NCBI GenBank assembly: GCA_019925105.1
Contig: JAHGAU010000009.1
Span: 682,001 to 746,000, forward strand
Reading direction: 5' to 3'
Source: Niebla homalea
Lineage: Eukaryota; Ascomycota; Lecanoromycetes; Lecanorales; Ramalinaceae
DNA length: 64,000 bases
This document shows, piece after piece, positions 21,252 to 32,110 of this stretch (positions are counted from its first letter, which is position 1; each line of letters begins with the position of its first letter). The notes beneath the pieces are model-generated. The model saw only the letters and a program-made list of their open reading frames with translations, made no database searches and had not been told where the DNA came from. Made by a program: the position numbers and the translations under genes.

Positions 21252-22581
21252 ATGGCCAACGATGAGGGTGGCATTCCTAACATCACCAATGAAGCCCCAC
21301 CGCCACCATCCCTCTCAACAAAGTCTTACGACACCTCCACCGTCGTTGTGCACGCCGACGACGCACTCAGTGCCAGCGCAGACGTAGCTCCAGCCTTGCA
21401 CGTCTCCACAACATTTCGCTATGCGTCCAATCCAGACGAGCTCGTCTCTGCGCGGGATCTCAAGGTAGCTGTTTTGTCCACCACAAACCACATCAACTCT
21501 GTCTCCCATTACTAAGTCTCCTGCTTCTCCAAAGGGACCCCTTCCCAAAGACACACACATCTACTCCCGCGAAACCGCCCCCAACTCCACTCGCCTGGAA
21601 GCCATACTCCAGTCAATCCTCCACTCCCCCTGCTGCACCTACTCCTCGGGCCTTGCCGCCCTGCACGCCGCCTACGTCTTTCTGAAACCCCGTGTCATTG
21701 CCAACGGGTGCGGGTACCATGGTTCCCAAGGCGTCATAGACCTCCATCAAAAGCTCACCGGGGCAAAAGTCATGGGATTGGATTGCGACCCCGAGGAGCT
21801 GGGGAAGGGGGATGTGGTGCACATTGAGACACCGATCAACCCCACTGGCGAGGCTGTGAGCGTCAGGAAGTATGCCAAAAAGGCGCATGCGCGAGGTGCG
21901 TACCTGCTCGTTGATTCTACGTTTGGCCCACCAGGCTTGCAGGAGCCGTTTGGGCTGGGGGCGGACATGGTGATGCATAGTGGGACCAAGTATCTGGGTG
22001 GGCACTCGGATATGCTTTGCGGGGTGCTTGCTGCCCAGAGAGAGGAATGGGTGAGGGGACTAAGGGAGGAAAGGAGGCATTTGGGGAGTGTGATGGGAAA
22101 CATGGAGGGGTGGTTGGGAGTGCGGAGTTTGAGGACGTTGGGATTGAGGGTGGAGAGGCAGAGTGCCAATGCTGGGAAGCTTGTCAATTGGTTGCATTCA
22201 TTGCTGCACCCGAAAAGTCCCGAGGACGAAGTGGCATCCAGGATAGTAGTACAAAAAGTGGTACAGGAGGTGCAACATGCGAGTGTGCAATACGACGATA
22301 TGGAGTGGCTCAAGGAGCAAATGCCGAGTGGCTTCGGACCAGTCTTTGCCATTACCATGAAAACAGAGGATCATGCAAAGAAGCTACCGAGCAGAACAAA
22401 GCTCTTCCATCACGCCACCAGTCTCGGATGTGTTGAAAGTCTGATTGAGTGGAGGGCGATGAGTGATGAGACTGTTGATCGCAGACTGGTAAGAGTCAGT
22501 GTCGGTATTGAATTGTGGGATGATTTGAGGGAAGATCTCTTCTCGGCCTTCAAGTCTTTGGCAGATGACATTGTAGATTGA
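21252..22581 (+). CDS. Cys/Met-metabolism PLP-dependent enzyme (cystathionine beta-lyase/gamma-synthase-like)
   Basis: Two exons (21252..21464, 21535..22581; 70-nt intron with an ACTAAG branch site) encode 419 aa. It is a fold-type I PLP enzyme of the transsulfuration family. The phosphate-binding YSR is at about Y81. The PLP-aspartate is in LLVDSTFG (D about 198). The Schiff-base lysine lies in HSGTKYLGGHSD (K about 223). The C-terminal VRVSVGIELWDDLREDL with the substrate-carboxylate Arg is intact. Family members act on cystathionine, cysteine or homocysteine. The overall shape is nearer to the poorly characterised cystathionine beta-lyase-like group (yeast YHR112C type) than to Str2 or Str3, so the exact reaction is open. 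There is no mitochondrial or peroxisomal signal, so a cytosolic location is likely. Confidence 0.85.
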
Positions 22582-22853
22582 GGTTGGCAAGGATCTAAAG
22601 TAAGGAAGGAGCGACTGTCCAGCATTCACTATTAGTATTTGGGTAGGTCCACCACTTCTTTATTTCTTTTTCACCCTCTTCCTGGACTTGGTGTTAACAC
22701 TCTTCACCTTTTCTTGTACCTAAAACCCACACATTACCACTCACAGTAGGGAACCCAATCTCTCTTTCCAAGATTGTGACACATTCCCTTCCAAGAAGCA
22801 AAGTCCTGCTTTCACTGACAAGAGCCCAATCTTCAGAGGAGCCCTTTCCCACT

Positions 22854-24100
22854 ATGGATCATTTGAAAAACCTCATGAACAAGCATCTACGTCTAAAATC
22901 ATCAGACATGGACAACGGTCCTGGCAAGGATGAAGGACAGCCTCCGGCCTGTTGGCCTGCTGAGCTTGTGTCCCCACCCACCATCCTTGACTATGTCTTG
23001 GACGTCAATGCTAGGGGATATTCCCGAGACATTGGACGTTCGTTTCAGCTGGGCGGCTTCACATATTACGTCTTTGGTGACACGTTCTGCAAGGACCAAG
23101 ATGGCGTTTTCAAGGGCATCACTAGCAATACCGTTGCCCTCGTCTCTGATACCAGCCAGCCAACCAGATGCACGTACCAGTCGATCGACGACACCGGCTT
23201 GGTGGCGCCATTTCTACAGCTGAGCGAACCTGAAAACCTCTACCGGGAAGAACGCCCGAGGACGAGGATCATGCTCTGGAGCTTTGGAGGTCTTGTAGAA
23301 GTCGAAGAAGGTGTTGGTTACGTTTGGTAAGAGGCATAAGCCTTTGAGACACAGGGGGGTAAAGCTTCTGAATGTAGCTGACAATCTGACCTAGGTACGA
23401 GAAAAACATTGAACGCAAAGATGACTCTGGGAACGCAACCACTGTATATGGTGGGATAGGCCTTGCCAGGGTCGAAGTGGACTGCGAGACTGGAGAGCTT
23501 ACTACCACACGTTGTGGCGGGCTTCTGTTTGGACCTGAAGAGCCACACTTTGGGGGTCTTTCAGCAATTCCCCACGGATGCCACATCTATCTGTATGGCC
23601 AGCAATTTGGTAGCTGCAACATCATTCTCGCCCGTGTGAAAAAGGACGATGTCGAAACCAGAGAAGCTTACGAGCACTGGGACGGGGAATGCTGGAAGCT
23701 CAACAACTGGGAAAACTCGGTGACCATTTGGAAGGACATACCTCAAGCTTCTGTCTTTCGATCGAAGTTATTCGGCAAGCAATACCCATTCGTCATGGTC
23801 GGCGTCGACAAGTGGGTGGACAACAAAATTCAAGTCGGTGTCGCCCCTACTCTGCAAGGACCATGGCAGATCAACGTGGTCGGAATTGCAGAACCGTTTC
23901 AGGTCAGCGCTGGACATCGATACTGCATTTATGGCCACCCATGGGCCTCAGAATGCGGAAATGATCTGTTCGTGACCTGGAGTGAGTCCTGGCCTGGTGG
24001 TGTCGTTGCGGCGAAACTCATGTTCAAAATGGAATCTCCTTTGCCGACCCCTGAATCATCAACGGAGGATGAGCCAGTAACAACGGAAAAAGAGCTGTGA
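22854..24100 (+). CDS. DUF4185-like beta-propeller protein
   Basis: Two exons (22854..23326, 23395..24100; 68-nt intron with two CTGAC-like branch sites, acceptor CTAG) encode 392 aa. The frame upstream of 22854 has no ATG. The central part resembles DUF4185 and five-bladed propeller carbohydrate-active proteins: DIGRSFQLGGFTYYVFGDTF (a D-G-S-x(n)-GDTF pattern), LFGPEEPHFGGLSAIP, VFRSKLFGKQYPFVMVG and the blade-like GHRYCIYGHPWASECGNDLFVTWSES. No signal peptide is evident at the chosen start, so it is probably intracellular. Catalytic activity is unknown. It sits 272 bp downstream of the PLP-enzyme gene on the same strand. Confidence 0.75.
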
Positions 24101-24692
24101 TTCTCTCAACGGGTCCTGCCTCTACGGACGAGGCTGTACCTAGCTCGCAGAGCTGGACCCAAGACGAGCTAAGGCAGAAGTGGAACTTGGGGTTGGCATT
24201 TGTATGAGGGCTAACCAAAGCAGCTATTCGGGGAGCGGAGTGTTTGAAAGTGTGGTAGAAGTGTCAGGCTCAAAAGCGTAGAATGATTATCCTTTTTCCT
24301 TGCAGGCTATTTCAAGTAGCATCGTGCTTCGCATCAGAGCCAAAAGGTAGAAGATACTGTATCATGGCGACTAGAATAACATGCTTAATGAATAGACATC
24401 ACAAGTCTGTATGTGGCTTCGAGAGAACTCATTATCCTCATATTTTCTATCCTTGATAAATGAAGAATGACTACCTGATCTCACCTATTGGCTCTAGGAA
24501 TGTCATCAGCACAGCATTGTGAAGAAGCCTCCATCGAATTCCATATTCAAGGTTGTCTTGGCATTTGTAATGTAGAGCGGCATCAATTCCGCCCACAGAT
24601 GAGGCTTCGAAGATATTTGTTCGTCCTGATTCACCAGTCTTTTAGCGACACACAGAACACGTTCCACGCATTGATCACCCAGTCTACACATC
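24101..24692. other. intergenic, U2AF upstream region
   Basis: About 0.6 kb between the DUF4185-like gene and the U2AF small-subunit gene, both on the plus strand. It contains the 3' UTR of the first and the promoter of the second. No repeat or recognisable open frame. Confidence 0.4.
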
Positions 24693-25566
24693 ATGGCCAA
24701 GTAAGCATCGCAGGTCTTCTACATCCCCAGCATCAGCATTAGCTAACCAACCTTCTCCCCCCGTCAGCTACCTCGCCTCCATCTTCGGCACCGAGCAAGA
24801 CAAGGTCAACTGCTCCTTCTACTATAAAATCGGCGCCTGCCGCCACGGCGACCGCTGCTCGCGCAAGCACGTCAAACCTTCCTACTCCCAAACCATCCTC
24901 CTGCCGAATCTCTACCAGAACCCGGCCTACGACCCCAAGAACAAGATGAACCCGAGCCAGCTGCAGAACCACTTCGACGCCTTCTACGAGGATTTCTGGT
25001 GCGAGATGTGCAAGTACGGGGAGCCTGAGGAGGTGGTGGTGTGTGACAACAACAATGATCGTACGTCCTACCTTCCTTCTTCCCCCCCCCCCCCACCCCT
25101 TCCCCTCTCCAAAACCCCCCCCCAGTGTCCAGGAGTCTTGAGACTCTTTTTTGTTGGAGGGAGTGAATAAGACACGCACCGAAGAACGGGAAACCCCTTT
25201 GGCTGACTCTTGTGTGTGTGCCGTGCGCGCGGAAAAGATTTGATCGGCAACGTCTACGCCCGCTTCAAGTACGAGGATTCCGCCCAGAAGGCCTGCGACG
25301 CCCTCAACTCCCGCTGGTACGCGGCCCGCCCGATCTACTGCGAATTGTCCCCCGTGACCGATTTCCGGGAAGCTTGCTGTCGGCTCAACAGCGGGGAGGG
25401 GTGCGTCCGGGGCGGGTTCTGCAATTTCATCCACCGGAAGGAACCCAGTGGGGAGTTGGACAGGGAGTTGGAGCTCGGCACGAAGAAGTGGTTGAGAGCG
25501 AGGGGACGGGATGACAGGAGTATGAGTCGGAGCCCGAGCCCCGAGCCGACGAGGAAGAGGTATTGA
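24693..25566 (+). CDS. U2 snRNP auxiliary factor small subunit (U2AF35/U2AF23)
   Basis: Three exons (24693..24700, 24768..25060, 25238..25566) encode 209 aa. The first exon has only eight coding bases (MA plus two bases). Introns are 67 and 177 nt. The protein begins [20 protein letters not shown], with a CCCH zinc finger at about 18-37 (C-x8-C-x5-C-x3-H), a UHM/RRM-like domain (about 42-140, including [13 protein letters not shown] and LSPVTDF), a second CCCH finger (about 147-166, ending FCNFIH) and a short C-terminal Arg/Ser tail. It recognises the AG at 3' splice sites as a heterodimer with the large U2AF subunit. The tail is much shorter than the RS domain of human U2AF1, as in other fungi. 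Intron 2 is unusual (see separate entry). Confidence 0.95.
25082..25123 (+). repeat. poly-C tracts inside U2AF intron 2
   Basis: Runs of 13 C (25082-25094) and 9 C (25115-25123) with C/T-rich sequence between them lie shortly after the donor at 25061. The true acceptor is much later, at 25237. The second run ends in CCCCAG, which could act as a decoy or alternative acceptor. Confidence 0.7.
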
Positions 25567-25985
25567 TTGGGAAGGCTTGGTCAGCGGAGGAGTTGTGGCC
25601 CATCACTACGTCAAGGGATTTTCAAGCTATTGTCGGGAAGTTCGAACAGACTTTGCCATGTAACATTCAAGGACCAGCTAGCATGGCGTTGAGGCGGACT
25701 CAATTAAAACAAATTTGCAACATGAGTGGTAGATGCCAAATTCCATTGACTCCGAGAGACGTCGTTGTACAAGGTATCTCAAACATGCTATTCAAAAACG
25801 CTGGCCCTCCGCTATGACTGGACCTTTTCACCTCGAAGTGACGGTATGTCCGTGAAAATTTCAATCCGATGTGCGTTGCCGTGAGTTACTCTTCTCAGTG
25901 AACAAAAATCAACTCTCATATATTGCTCGCTGAATACTGCATGTTCCCCAAACATCAAACAGATTCAAGGCATGTATCTTCCGCC
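25567..25985. other. intergenic, convergent 3' regions
   Basis: This lies between the U2AF stop (plus) and the stop of the small membrane-protein gene (minus). I see only an 84-codon chance frame and no structured element. Confidence 0.4.
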
Positions 25986-26766
25986 TCAGGGTATCGTGAC
26001 CTTCTGGTCCTTGAAGAAATTGTGCGCTCCCAGCCATGCAAACAACAGACTCAGTATGACCGTCGCGATGAAGAAGATGATTCCAGTGATCCACAGCCGC
26101 TTGCGGACCCGTTTCTTGTGCTCGAGCAGCTCATGGTATCTTGTCATTGCCACAACATCAGCGTGAGCCCAATCGCTTGTAGGCATCAAAGCAATTCAAG
26201 AAGAGAGGAGAAAGAGGGAGAAAGAGGAAAAAAGGCACAAACGCGAGAGTGCGGCAGCGGGAACGGTCGTAGATCTGGACAGAGAAGGTAGACACTCACG
26301 GATCAACAGCGACCTGCCCCTCCACCCTCGGCAGATGGCTGTAACTGATGCTTTCTCCCGGATTGATACTCTCGGTGCAGATCGAGTGGTCTTCGCGACT
26401 GTCGTTCGGCCTGCCTACCACCTTCGCCTTCTCGCGCGCCGCAAGGGCCGGGTAGAACACCGCAGGGTCGAAGTCTTTGGGGATCTTGGGCTCGGCGATG
26501 GATTTGGCCGAGGGGAAGGTGGTGCAGGAGTCATCGCGAGTGTGCTTGAGCGTCTCGCGGGCGGCGAGGGCTGGATAGAAGGTGGCAGGGTCGAAGGTCT
26601 TGAGTACTACCGGATCACCCTTGTGAGGGTGCGGCATACTATCATCGACGGATCCGTTTTGAAGAGAGTTTTGGGGTGGGTGGAAGTCAAGGTGGTTGGC
26701 GGTCAGGGGAGTGACTCTGGCCGCTTGTGCGATAGGGAAATGATGCTCGAGCGGAACGAAGGGCCT
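25986..26766 (-). CDS. small single-pass membrane protein with duplicated FDPAxFYPALAARE motif
   Basis: Two well-supported exons (26766..26300 and 26175..25986) join across a 124-nt intron (GTGAGT...ACAAG). The reading frame stays protein-like from RPFVPLEHHFPIAQAA at 26766. It is preceded there by a good acceptor (CTGACAG), so a short start exon must lie upstream and I could not place it. The first in-frame ATG inside the exon is at 26637 (175 aa if used). The soluble N-terminal part holds FDPATFYPALAARET and, about 34 residues later, FDPAVFYPALAAREK. The C-terminal exon holds an aspartate-rich start, a basic patch (EHKKRVRKR) and one membrane helix (LWITGIIFFIATVILSLLFAW), ending at DQKVTIP. 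It looks like a tail-anchored or type II protein. I do not recognise its function. Confidence 0.65.
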
Positions 26767-27610
26767 CTGTCAGGTTGAAGAGGATTAGTCCCTGGGTAAC
26801 AAAAATATAACTTATAGTCGTCGTATGAAGGATTCTTGATAGATAAGCTTGTAAACAAGCAAGACGAAAATGCGGTTTAGATGACGGGATGACGAATAAG
26901 CATGATCCACGGAACACGGTAGACATAAGAGCCTGATCTTCCCAGGGCGGGAGATCTGCTAGCTCTGATCATCAGCCTCCCTCCGACAGGGATAGCGAAG
27001 CTTGAATGGCTTGATCAAGGCTCGGACTCGATGTGCTGGGGGCATCGAGGTCGGCCAGGCACATGTCTTAGGAGCGCAAAGTGCCTCAAACGCGCCGAGC
27101 GGTCGTCACAAAGCATGGTAGCTAAGAGATCGAATGAGCAATCGCCCTGTAGGGCATGCTCACAAGCTCAATGTAATTGAGAGGCCATGTTTCATAGGTA
27201 AGCTTGCGCTTGACGAAAAGAGAATGTGACAAGAAAGGGCGCCTGGGCGCCTGGAGACATATATGAGAACCAATAGTTGTCGCATCGCTAGTCGGGACCT
27301 GTGAGAAGGGGCGAGACGTCACCGACTCCCAAAAATCAAATTCGATCCTGGAAGAATAATGTGAGACTGTAAGACGAGCTATAGCAATACCTGATACGTG
27401 ACGTGAGATTTCACGTGGTTTGTTTGGACGTTAACGACCTACTGGCCTGACCATGATTCATCAGTATGTTTAATCAAGTAATTGGTGTACAGATCAAAGA
27501 TTGATGCTTGTCATTCAAGCATATAGAACCAACCTGCCCGAAGTAGGTTTTCTGGGTAAAGACTCTGCCAAATGTTCAATGCTTCTTATGAGACCCACAC
27601 GAGCTCCTAG
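26767..27610. other. intergenic
   Basis: About 0.8 kb between the small membrane-protein gene and the 3' end of the DSS1-like gene, both minus. It should contain the missing first exon and promoter of the membrane-protein gene, within roughly 26770-26940. The remainder shows only short chance frames. Confidence 0.4.
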
Positions 27611-30600
27611 TTATGTAGTTGCGCTCCCCTTCGAGACCAGTCGAATTGGTTCGAATGTGATTTCTTTCCTGTACAGCATTATCCTGGTGATCTTGACTTC
27701 CCAAATGTCGTCCATTTGCAAGCCCCCTTGTGGCACGGTCAAGCTCGCTTTATCCTGCAGGAGCACTCTCTGATCCCAGCCAACAAGGTGACCTCGGGCA
27801 ATGTTTGACGCGTTGACTGGTTTGAAGATTCGGATCTGGAATGTCTCTGGCAGCTCAGCCTGTTTGAAATAGAAGGCCCTGGCAAAGGCCCACGTCGACC
27901 AGAAAGCGATAGCGTTTCTTTCAATTCTCTCAATCTGCCCTCCACGCGCCATCAACTTCTTCGACGAGGCCTCCACCTGATCAGTAGAGAAAGGAAGGAG
28001 AGAGACGTTTGATTTTCCATGAAATGTCACTCCTGTCCTTCTCTCATATCTTAGCGCCGCTTCCATCTGCCAATGTGCTAATACGTCACCGTAGCGCCGC
28101 AATGGCGAAGTCGCCTTCACATAGGCTGATATACCGAGAGCAGGATGTCTGAGGGGCAACGCGGAGCAATCGGCTGATCCAAGAAGCATTACGTAGGTCC
28201 TGATATCATCTATGCTCGGATCCCGTCCTTCCGCTATCGCAGCATCGACCACCTGGTGCTTGAATTCTGCAGGTGATACTGATGGCTCTGGATTGATCCG
28301 CATTCCTCGGTACGGGACCGGCAGCTTGCGATCCACACACCAGTTGGCACAGATCTCTCCGGCCAACACCATTAGATCCGATACGAAGTTGAAATCAGCC
28401 AGCCTGGAGCGACTTTTCAAAGAAACAACAGGATCGCCGTCGTATTGCAGAATCCTGTTGCGCAACGGCCGTACTGAATGATTGAGGACTCCGGCGGATA
28501 CATTTGGTAGACAGCTTCGCATCAGTCCCTCCTGGCGGGTCATTCGAGTTGCTCCAGCACGTTCTCGCCTTTCACGCGTCGCTTTCCCCAAAGAACCCAA
28601 CAATTGCAACTTGCGTCCGTCTTCCGAAGTTAATGGCCGAGATGATCCTTCAACTGAAGCACGGGAGCTCGCAAATTCATGAAGCGGACATTCGCCAATA
28701 GTCAAAAGGTCCGAAGACCAGTCCACCGGCTGCTCTCCAAATCCCCCGAGTTCTAGGACCTTTTCCGGGGTCATGAAAACAACATTACGCAGTATGCCGT
28801 GAGAGACAGTGTACTCTAAAATGTCACCCACTGAGTCGATCTTTGCGCTGAACGTGATGCATGGTCGATCCTGACCGAGAGAGAAGTGTTTGAGGGAGAG
28901 TTCCAGTTCCATCATTGGGTATTTGGCCTCGGGTAAATAGAGCGATTGGACAAGCTCTGCGGCATACTGGCCAAACACGGAGTCTGGAGAGATGAAAGCA
29001 GATGGGTTGGCTACATGCACGTGTACCCAGGCTGAGGACTCGCCTTCAATCTCTTCAACAGAGATCGCATCATCACGCTCCAGGGTATCGGCACTATCAA
29101 TGCAGTATGCAGGTAGGTCCCCCCAATCTTTTCTGAAATCAACCATTGCATCCTGCATCTTGAAAGTCGACAACTGCAATTGAGCCTCACGTGCGAGAAC
29201 GCTCAGGCGCTCATGTGGGTTGCGGCCGGGGAGCTTGAAATTTTCTATATAGAGTGAAGGGTTTTGCCACGGAGAGATAATTCCAAGTTCTTGCAACAGT
29301 GTATAACCGGCAGACTCATCCAGGTCCAGATCGAGATCCTCGTACATTCCTATGGCTCGAAGAACCATGGGCCCCAATGCTCTCAGATTGTTGTGCTTGC
29401 TTAAAGACTTGCTGGTCACCCAGGCATCAAGATAGTGGAGGACCATCTTCTCATTAGCATCAAGCTCCTGGTTTGTCATTACCCTAGACATCTCATTTTC
29501 AGGAGAGACGCCGTCGACTTTCACTCTCGGACCAACTATGCCGGTAGGCGAGATTGGGCGGGCTCGACGACTAGCGATAATGGCGTGTTTTGCTTTCACT
29601 ACAAACGAGGCGATGGGGTTCGTTGGCGTTTTGGTGGGGTCAGATGGTGTTTTAACGCCATCCTGCTCAACCATGTCTCCAATACTGAGCTCTTGGAACT
29701 CTCTCATCCATTTTTCGACTCTGGTAATGTGCATCAGATTCTGTTTGGGAAGGAAAGTGAATACTGGAGTCAAACGATGCGTGAGATCGTCCATGGCCAC
29801 ATTTTGAGTCTTGCAGAGCGTACGGTGAAGTGCCCAAATCATTTCTGGGGTTACCTTCCTTATGCTACGTTGTTCAAAGACTCTGATGGCAATTTCCCCA
29901 ATAGTCCATGACTTGGGGCCATCCGATAAGGCGGGTGGAGCCATGATCTGATAAACAGAGTTTATTCGATCCCCGTGTTTGCGGTAAATCTCATCAGATG
30001 CCTTGCGAAAGCTTTGCATTTTCTGAAGCGCTTTGCTGCCAGCATCCCTTGGAGCATCCTCGGTCAATGGAGTGAGCCTATCGACTAAATTCTCCATGCT
30101 TTCCGGGGCGGGAGAGAAGGGCAAGACGTCTTCCAAGTCGCTCAGACTCACAAAGTTCGGTAGAGCGAAGCGGGCTACTTTCGAGCGCCTCACAAGCCAA
30201 GATCCATTCTCCGAGTAAAAGAGGGAATGACTCGCGTAATTTCTTATGAAGATGGTAAGCATGCTATCGGTTGCATTCCAGACCTCGACTAAGTCGCCTC
30301 GTCTGAAGAATTTGGGTGCATGGAGTATGCTAAGCGTGGCATCTTCTCGGTCAATTTCGAGATCAGGAATATCAGCCTCGAGGCCGTCCTCAAAATCAAT
30401 GACAGACGTGTCCGCTGCTCCGGTTTGTGCCAATGCATTTTCGCGTTCGGACGGTGGTGCTACCGGAGTTCTGTTGAGACCATCGGCCTGCCAGCTTTGC
30501 CATAGACCAAGGTGTTCTCGGATGTCTTGACCTCCAACGTGATGTTGCAAGAGAGCACTTCCACGCACGAAAGTTGGCCTCGCTTCATCATCAGTTGAAG

Positions 30601-31651
30601 CGTTAAGAACATAGTTGGTCTGCGAGGGGAGGATGCCAGAAGCCTGCGACTTTGCGTTTGCTGGATCTAGATTTCCAATGTCTGAAGGGGGCGTTGCTCT
30701 TGTGGAGGCAAAGCGTTGACTATGTTGATATCTTGTAGTCGAACTTGATCCGCCAAAGGCACTGGGCGTGTTGATGAGTCTTCTTTTGATCCTGTTTCCA
30801 GCGGGTTGAGATGACCGAGGCTGGTGACCTGATCGTGATAATTCCTTTAGCTCCGAAGGAGACGATGTTGATTCTATAGCCTGCTCTGGTGATGCACGAT
30901 AGGCGTCTAGAAGCTTCTCCAAGCCTTGGTAGATGGCTGCGATATGACCCGGTCTCTCAGCGATTGGTGAGAGCCATGGGCGACTGACAGAGGCGTCTGT
31001 TCTCCATTTCCTGAAAAATGACGTAGACTGGCATTTTCGAACTGTTGACGGGGCAGATGCAAGAGACCTCAAGTGGCCATTCGCGCTGTGCGGCTCATCA
31101 TGATCTACCGCAGTATGGCGAACTTGTGAAGGGGATCTCACTAGGCTCCCAGTGCTTTCAAAGTTGTTTGGTGGCTTCGTATCTTTTGAGCTTCCTGCTT
31201 GGGGCTTTCCAAGACGTATCCCGACAGGAGCTTTCTGCCTAGTTCCATAGGTTGACTCCAAGTGATGGAGCACCGTAGTTGGGGCAGTGGCTGAGTGTTT
31301 GTCTGCCGAGATTTTCAAGCTTGGAAAAGTCTGGTTTGACGCCTGCTGTTGCTCTTCATCTTGTGCTTTGAAGGGGGATTCTTCAGCTCGCAGCCCTAGG
31401 TGGGAGCTTCCAAGACCATTTCCAGCTTCGGAATGAGGATGCTGGGTTGCAGCTAGACGTTCTCGTTCTAACAGGTTGAACCGAACCCAGTTCCTCTGCA
31501 CCAAACGCGAGAAGGCATCTGGCACAGGGGCAAATGGAAGCTTTGGCAAAACGCCCTGGCGATTGAGGACAGGGTTATTAGGATCGAGGGCAGCCAATCT
31601 CCGTCTTGTGGCACTATATCGCTTTGCCAAGAGCGAGCGTCTCAATGACAT
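27611..31651 (-). CDS. mitochondrial exoribonuclease of the RNB family (DSS1/CYT-4-like)
   Basis: A single exon of 1346 aa starting at the ATG 31651. It is an RNase II/R family 3'-5' exoribonuclease. The RNB domain covers about residues 840-1200. The Mg-binding acid cluster is in YCIDSADTLERDDAIS. The family signature YVKATSPLRRYGDVLAHWQ lies near 1175-1190. The mid-region HVGGQDIREHLGLWQSW and the OB-like blocks match Dss1 (the catalytic subunit of the yeast mitochondrial degradosome) and Neurospora CYT-4 (mitochondrial RNA processing and turnover). The N-terminus (MSLRRSLLAKRYSATRRRL) is basic and lacks acids, fitting a mitochondrial presequence. Residues of about 60-400 are Ser/Gln-rich and disordered. 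This makes the protein longer than the yeast and Neurospora enzymes. Confidence 0.9.
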   Translation of the reverse strand: MSLRRSLLAKRYSATRRRLAALDPNNPVLNRQGVLPKLPFAPVPDAFSRLVQRNWVRFNLLERERLAATQHPHSEAGNGLGSSHLGLRAEESPFKAQDEEQQQASNQTFPSLKISADKHSATAPTTVLHHLESTYGTRQKAPVGIRLGKPQAGSSKDTKPPNNFESTGSLVRSPSQVRHTAVDHDEPHSANGHLRSLASAPSTVRKCQSTSFFRKWRTDASVSRPWLSPIAERPGHIAAIYQGLEKLLDAYRASPEQAIESTSSPSELKELSRSGHQPRSSQPAGNRIKRRLINTPSAFGGSSSTTRYQHSQRFASTRATPPSDIGNLDPANAKSQASGILPSQTNYVLNASTDDEARPTFVRGSALLQHHVGGQDIREHLGLWQSWQADGLNRTPVAPPSERENALAQTGAADTSVIDFEDGLEADIPDLEIDREDATLSILHAPKFFRRGDLVEVWNATDSMLTIFIRNYASHSLFYSENGSWLVRRSKVARFALPNFVSLSDLEDVLPFSPAPESMENLVDRLTPLTEDAPRDAGSKALQKMQSFRKASDEIYRKHGDRINSVYQIMAPPALSDGPKSWTIGEIAIRVFEQRSIRKVTPEMIWALHRTLCKTQNVAMDDLTHRLTPVFTFLPKQNLMHITRVEKWMREFQELSIGDMVEQDGVKTPSDPTKTPTNPIASFVVKAKHAIIASRRARPISPTGIVGPRVKVDGVSPENEMSRVMTNQELDANEKMVLHYLDAWVTSKSLSKHNNLRALGPMVLRAIGMYEDLDLDLDESAGYTLLQELGIISPWQNPSLYIENFKLPGRNPHERLSVLAREAQLQLSTFKMQDAMVDFRKDWGDLPAYCIDSADTLERDDAISVEEIEGESSAWVHVHVANPSAFISPDSVFGQYAAELVQSLYLPEAKYPMMELELSLKHFSLGQDRPCITFSAKIDSVGDILEYTVSHGILRNVVFMTPEKVLELGGFGEQPVDWSSDLLTIGECPLHEFASSRASVEGSSRPLTSEDGRKLQLLGSLGKATRERRERAGATRMTRQEGLMRSCLPNVSAGVLNHSVRPLRNRILQYDGDPVVSLKSRSRLADFNFVSDLMVLAGEICANWCVDRKLPVPYRGMRINPEPSVSPAEFKHQVVDAAIAEGRDPSIDDIRTYVMLLGSADCSALPLRHPALGISAYVKATSPLRRYGDVLAHWQMEAALRYERRTGVTFHGKSNVSLLPFSTDQVEASSKKLMARGGQIERIERNAIAFWSTWAFARAFYFKQAELPETFQIRIFKPVNASNIARGHLVGWDQRVLLQDKASLTVPQGGLQMDDIWEVKITRIMLYRKEITFEPIRLVSKGSATT

Positions 31652-32110
31652 TCAATAATAATCGCAAGCCCCAAACAAAGCCTCGTCTGGAGTTTTTCGA
31701 GGTTCTCGATGCAGGAGGCGTTCGAGCCAATCTACCGGATAAACATTTATTCCGCCCTCAAAGTCACCCTTTTACTTAGGCAAGTCAGGCTACCGACCTC
31801 GCCGACCTATCTAGAGTACGGGTTACACATGTGACTCCGTAAAGAAGGAGCTGAGCAACTGCAATCTAGATCAAAAAGATATCTTAAAGTAGGCCTCAGG
31901 GTCGCTGATTCCGTTTGGTGAGTACTAATCCATCTTTGGTCTATGATTTCGTCTATGAAGAGATAAAAAATTGCATGTATTATCCGAAGAAGCATCATGT
32001 GGCCTCCTCGTGAGATCAAACTATAGTCTGAGTCCCTCAACGACCATAAGACTGTCCCTGGGCACGGTTTCTTGTCGTGGTAATATCAACTCACTGTCAA
32101 TCTCCTAGAC
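31652..32110. promoter_or_regulatory. bidirectional promoter between DSS1-like and MOCS2A genes
   Basis: The two genes diverge from a 459-bp gap with no other plausible gene, so both promoters must lie here. I see no obvious palindrome or known transcription-factor cluster. Confidence 0.5.

Noticed and set aside
29435..29911. 158-codon plus-strand open frame opposite the DSS1-like gene
   Set aside because: It is antisense to conserved RNB-family coding sequence and has no domain of its own; it is a shadow of codon bias.
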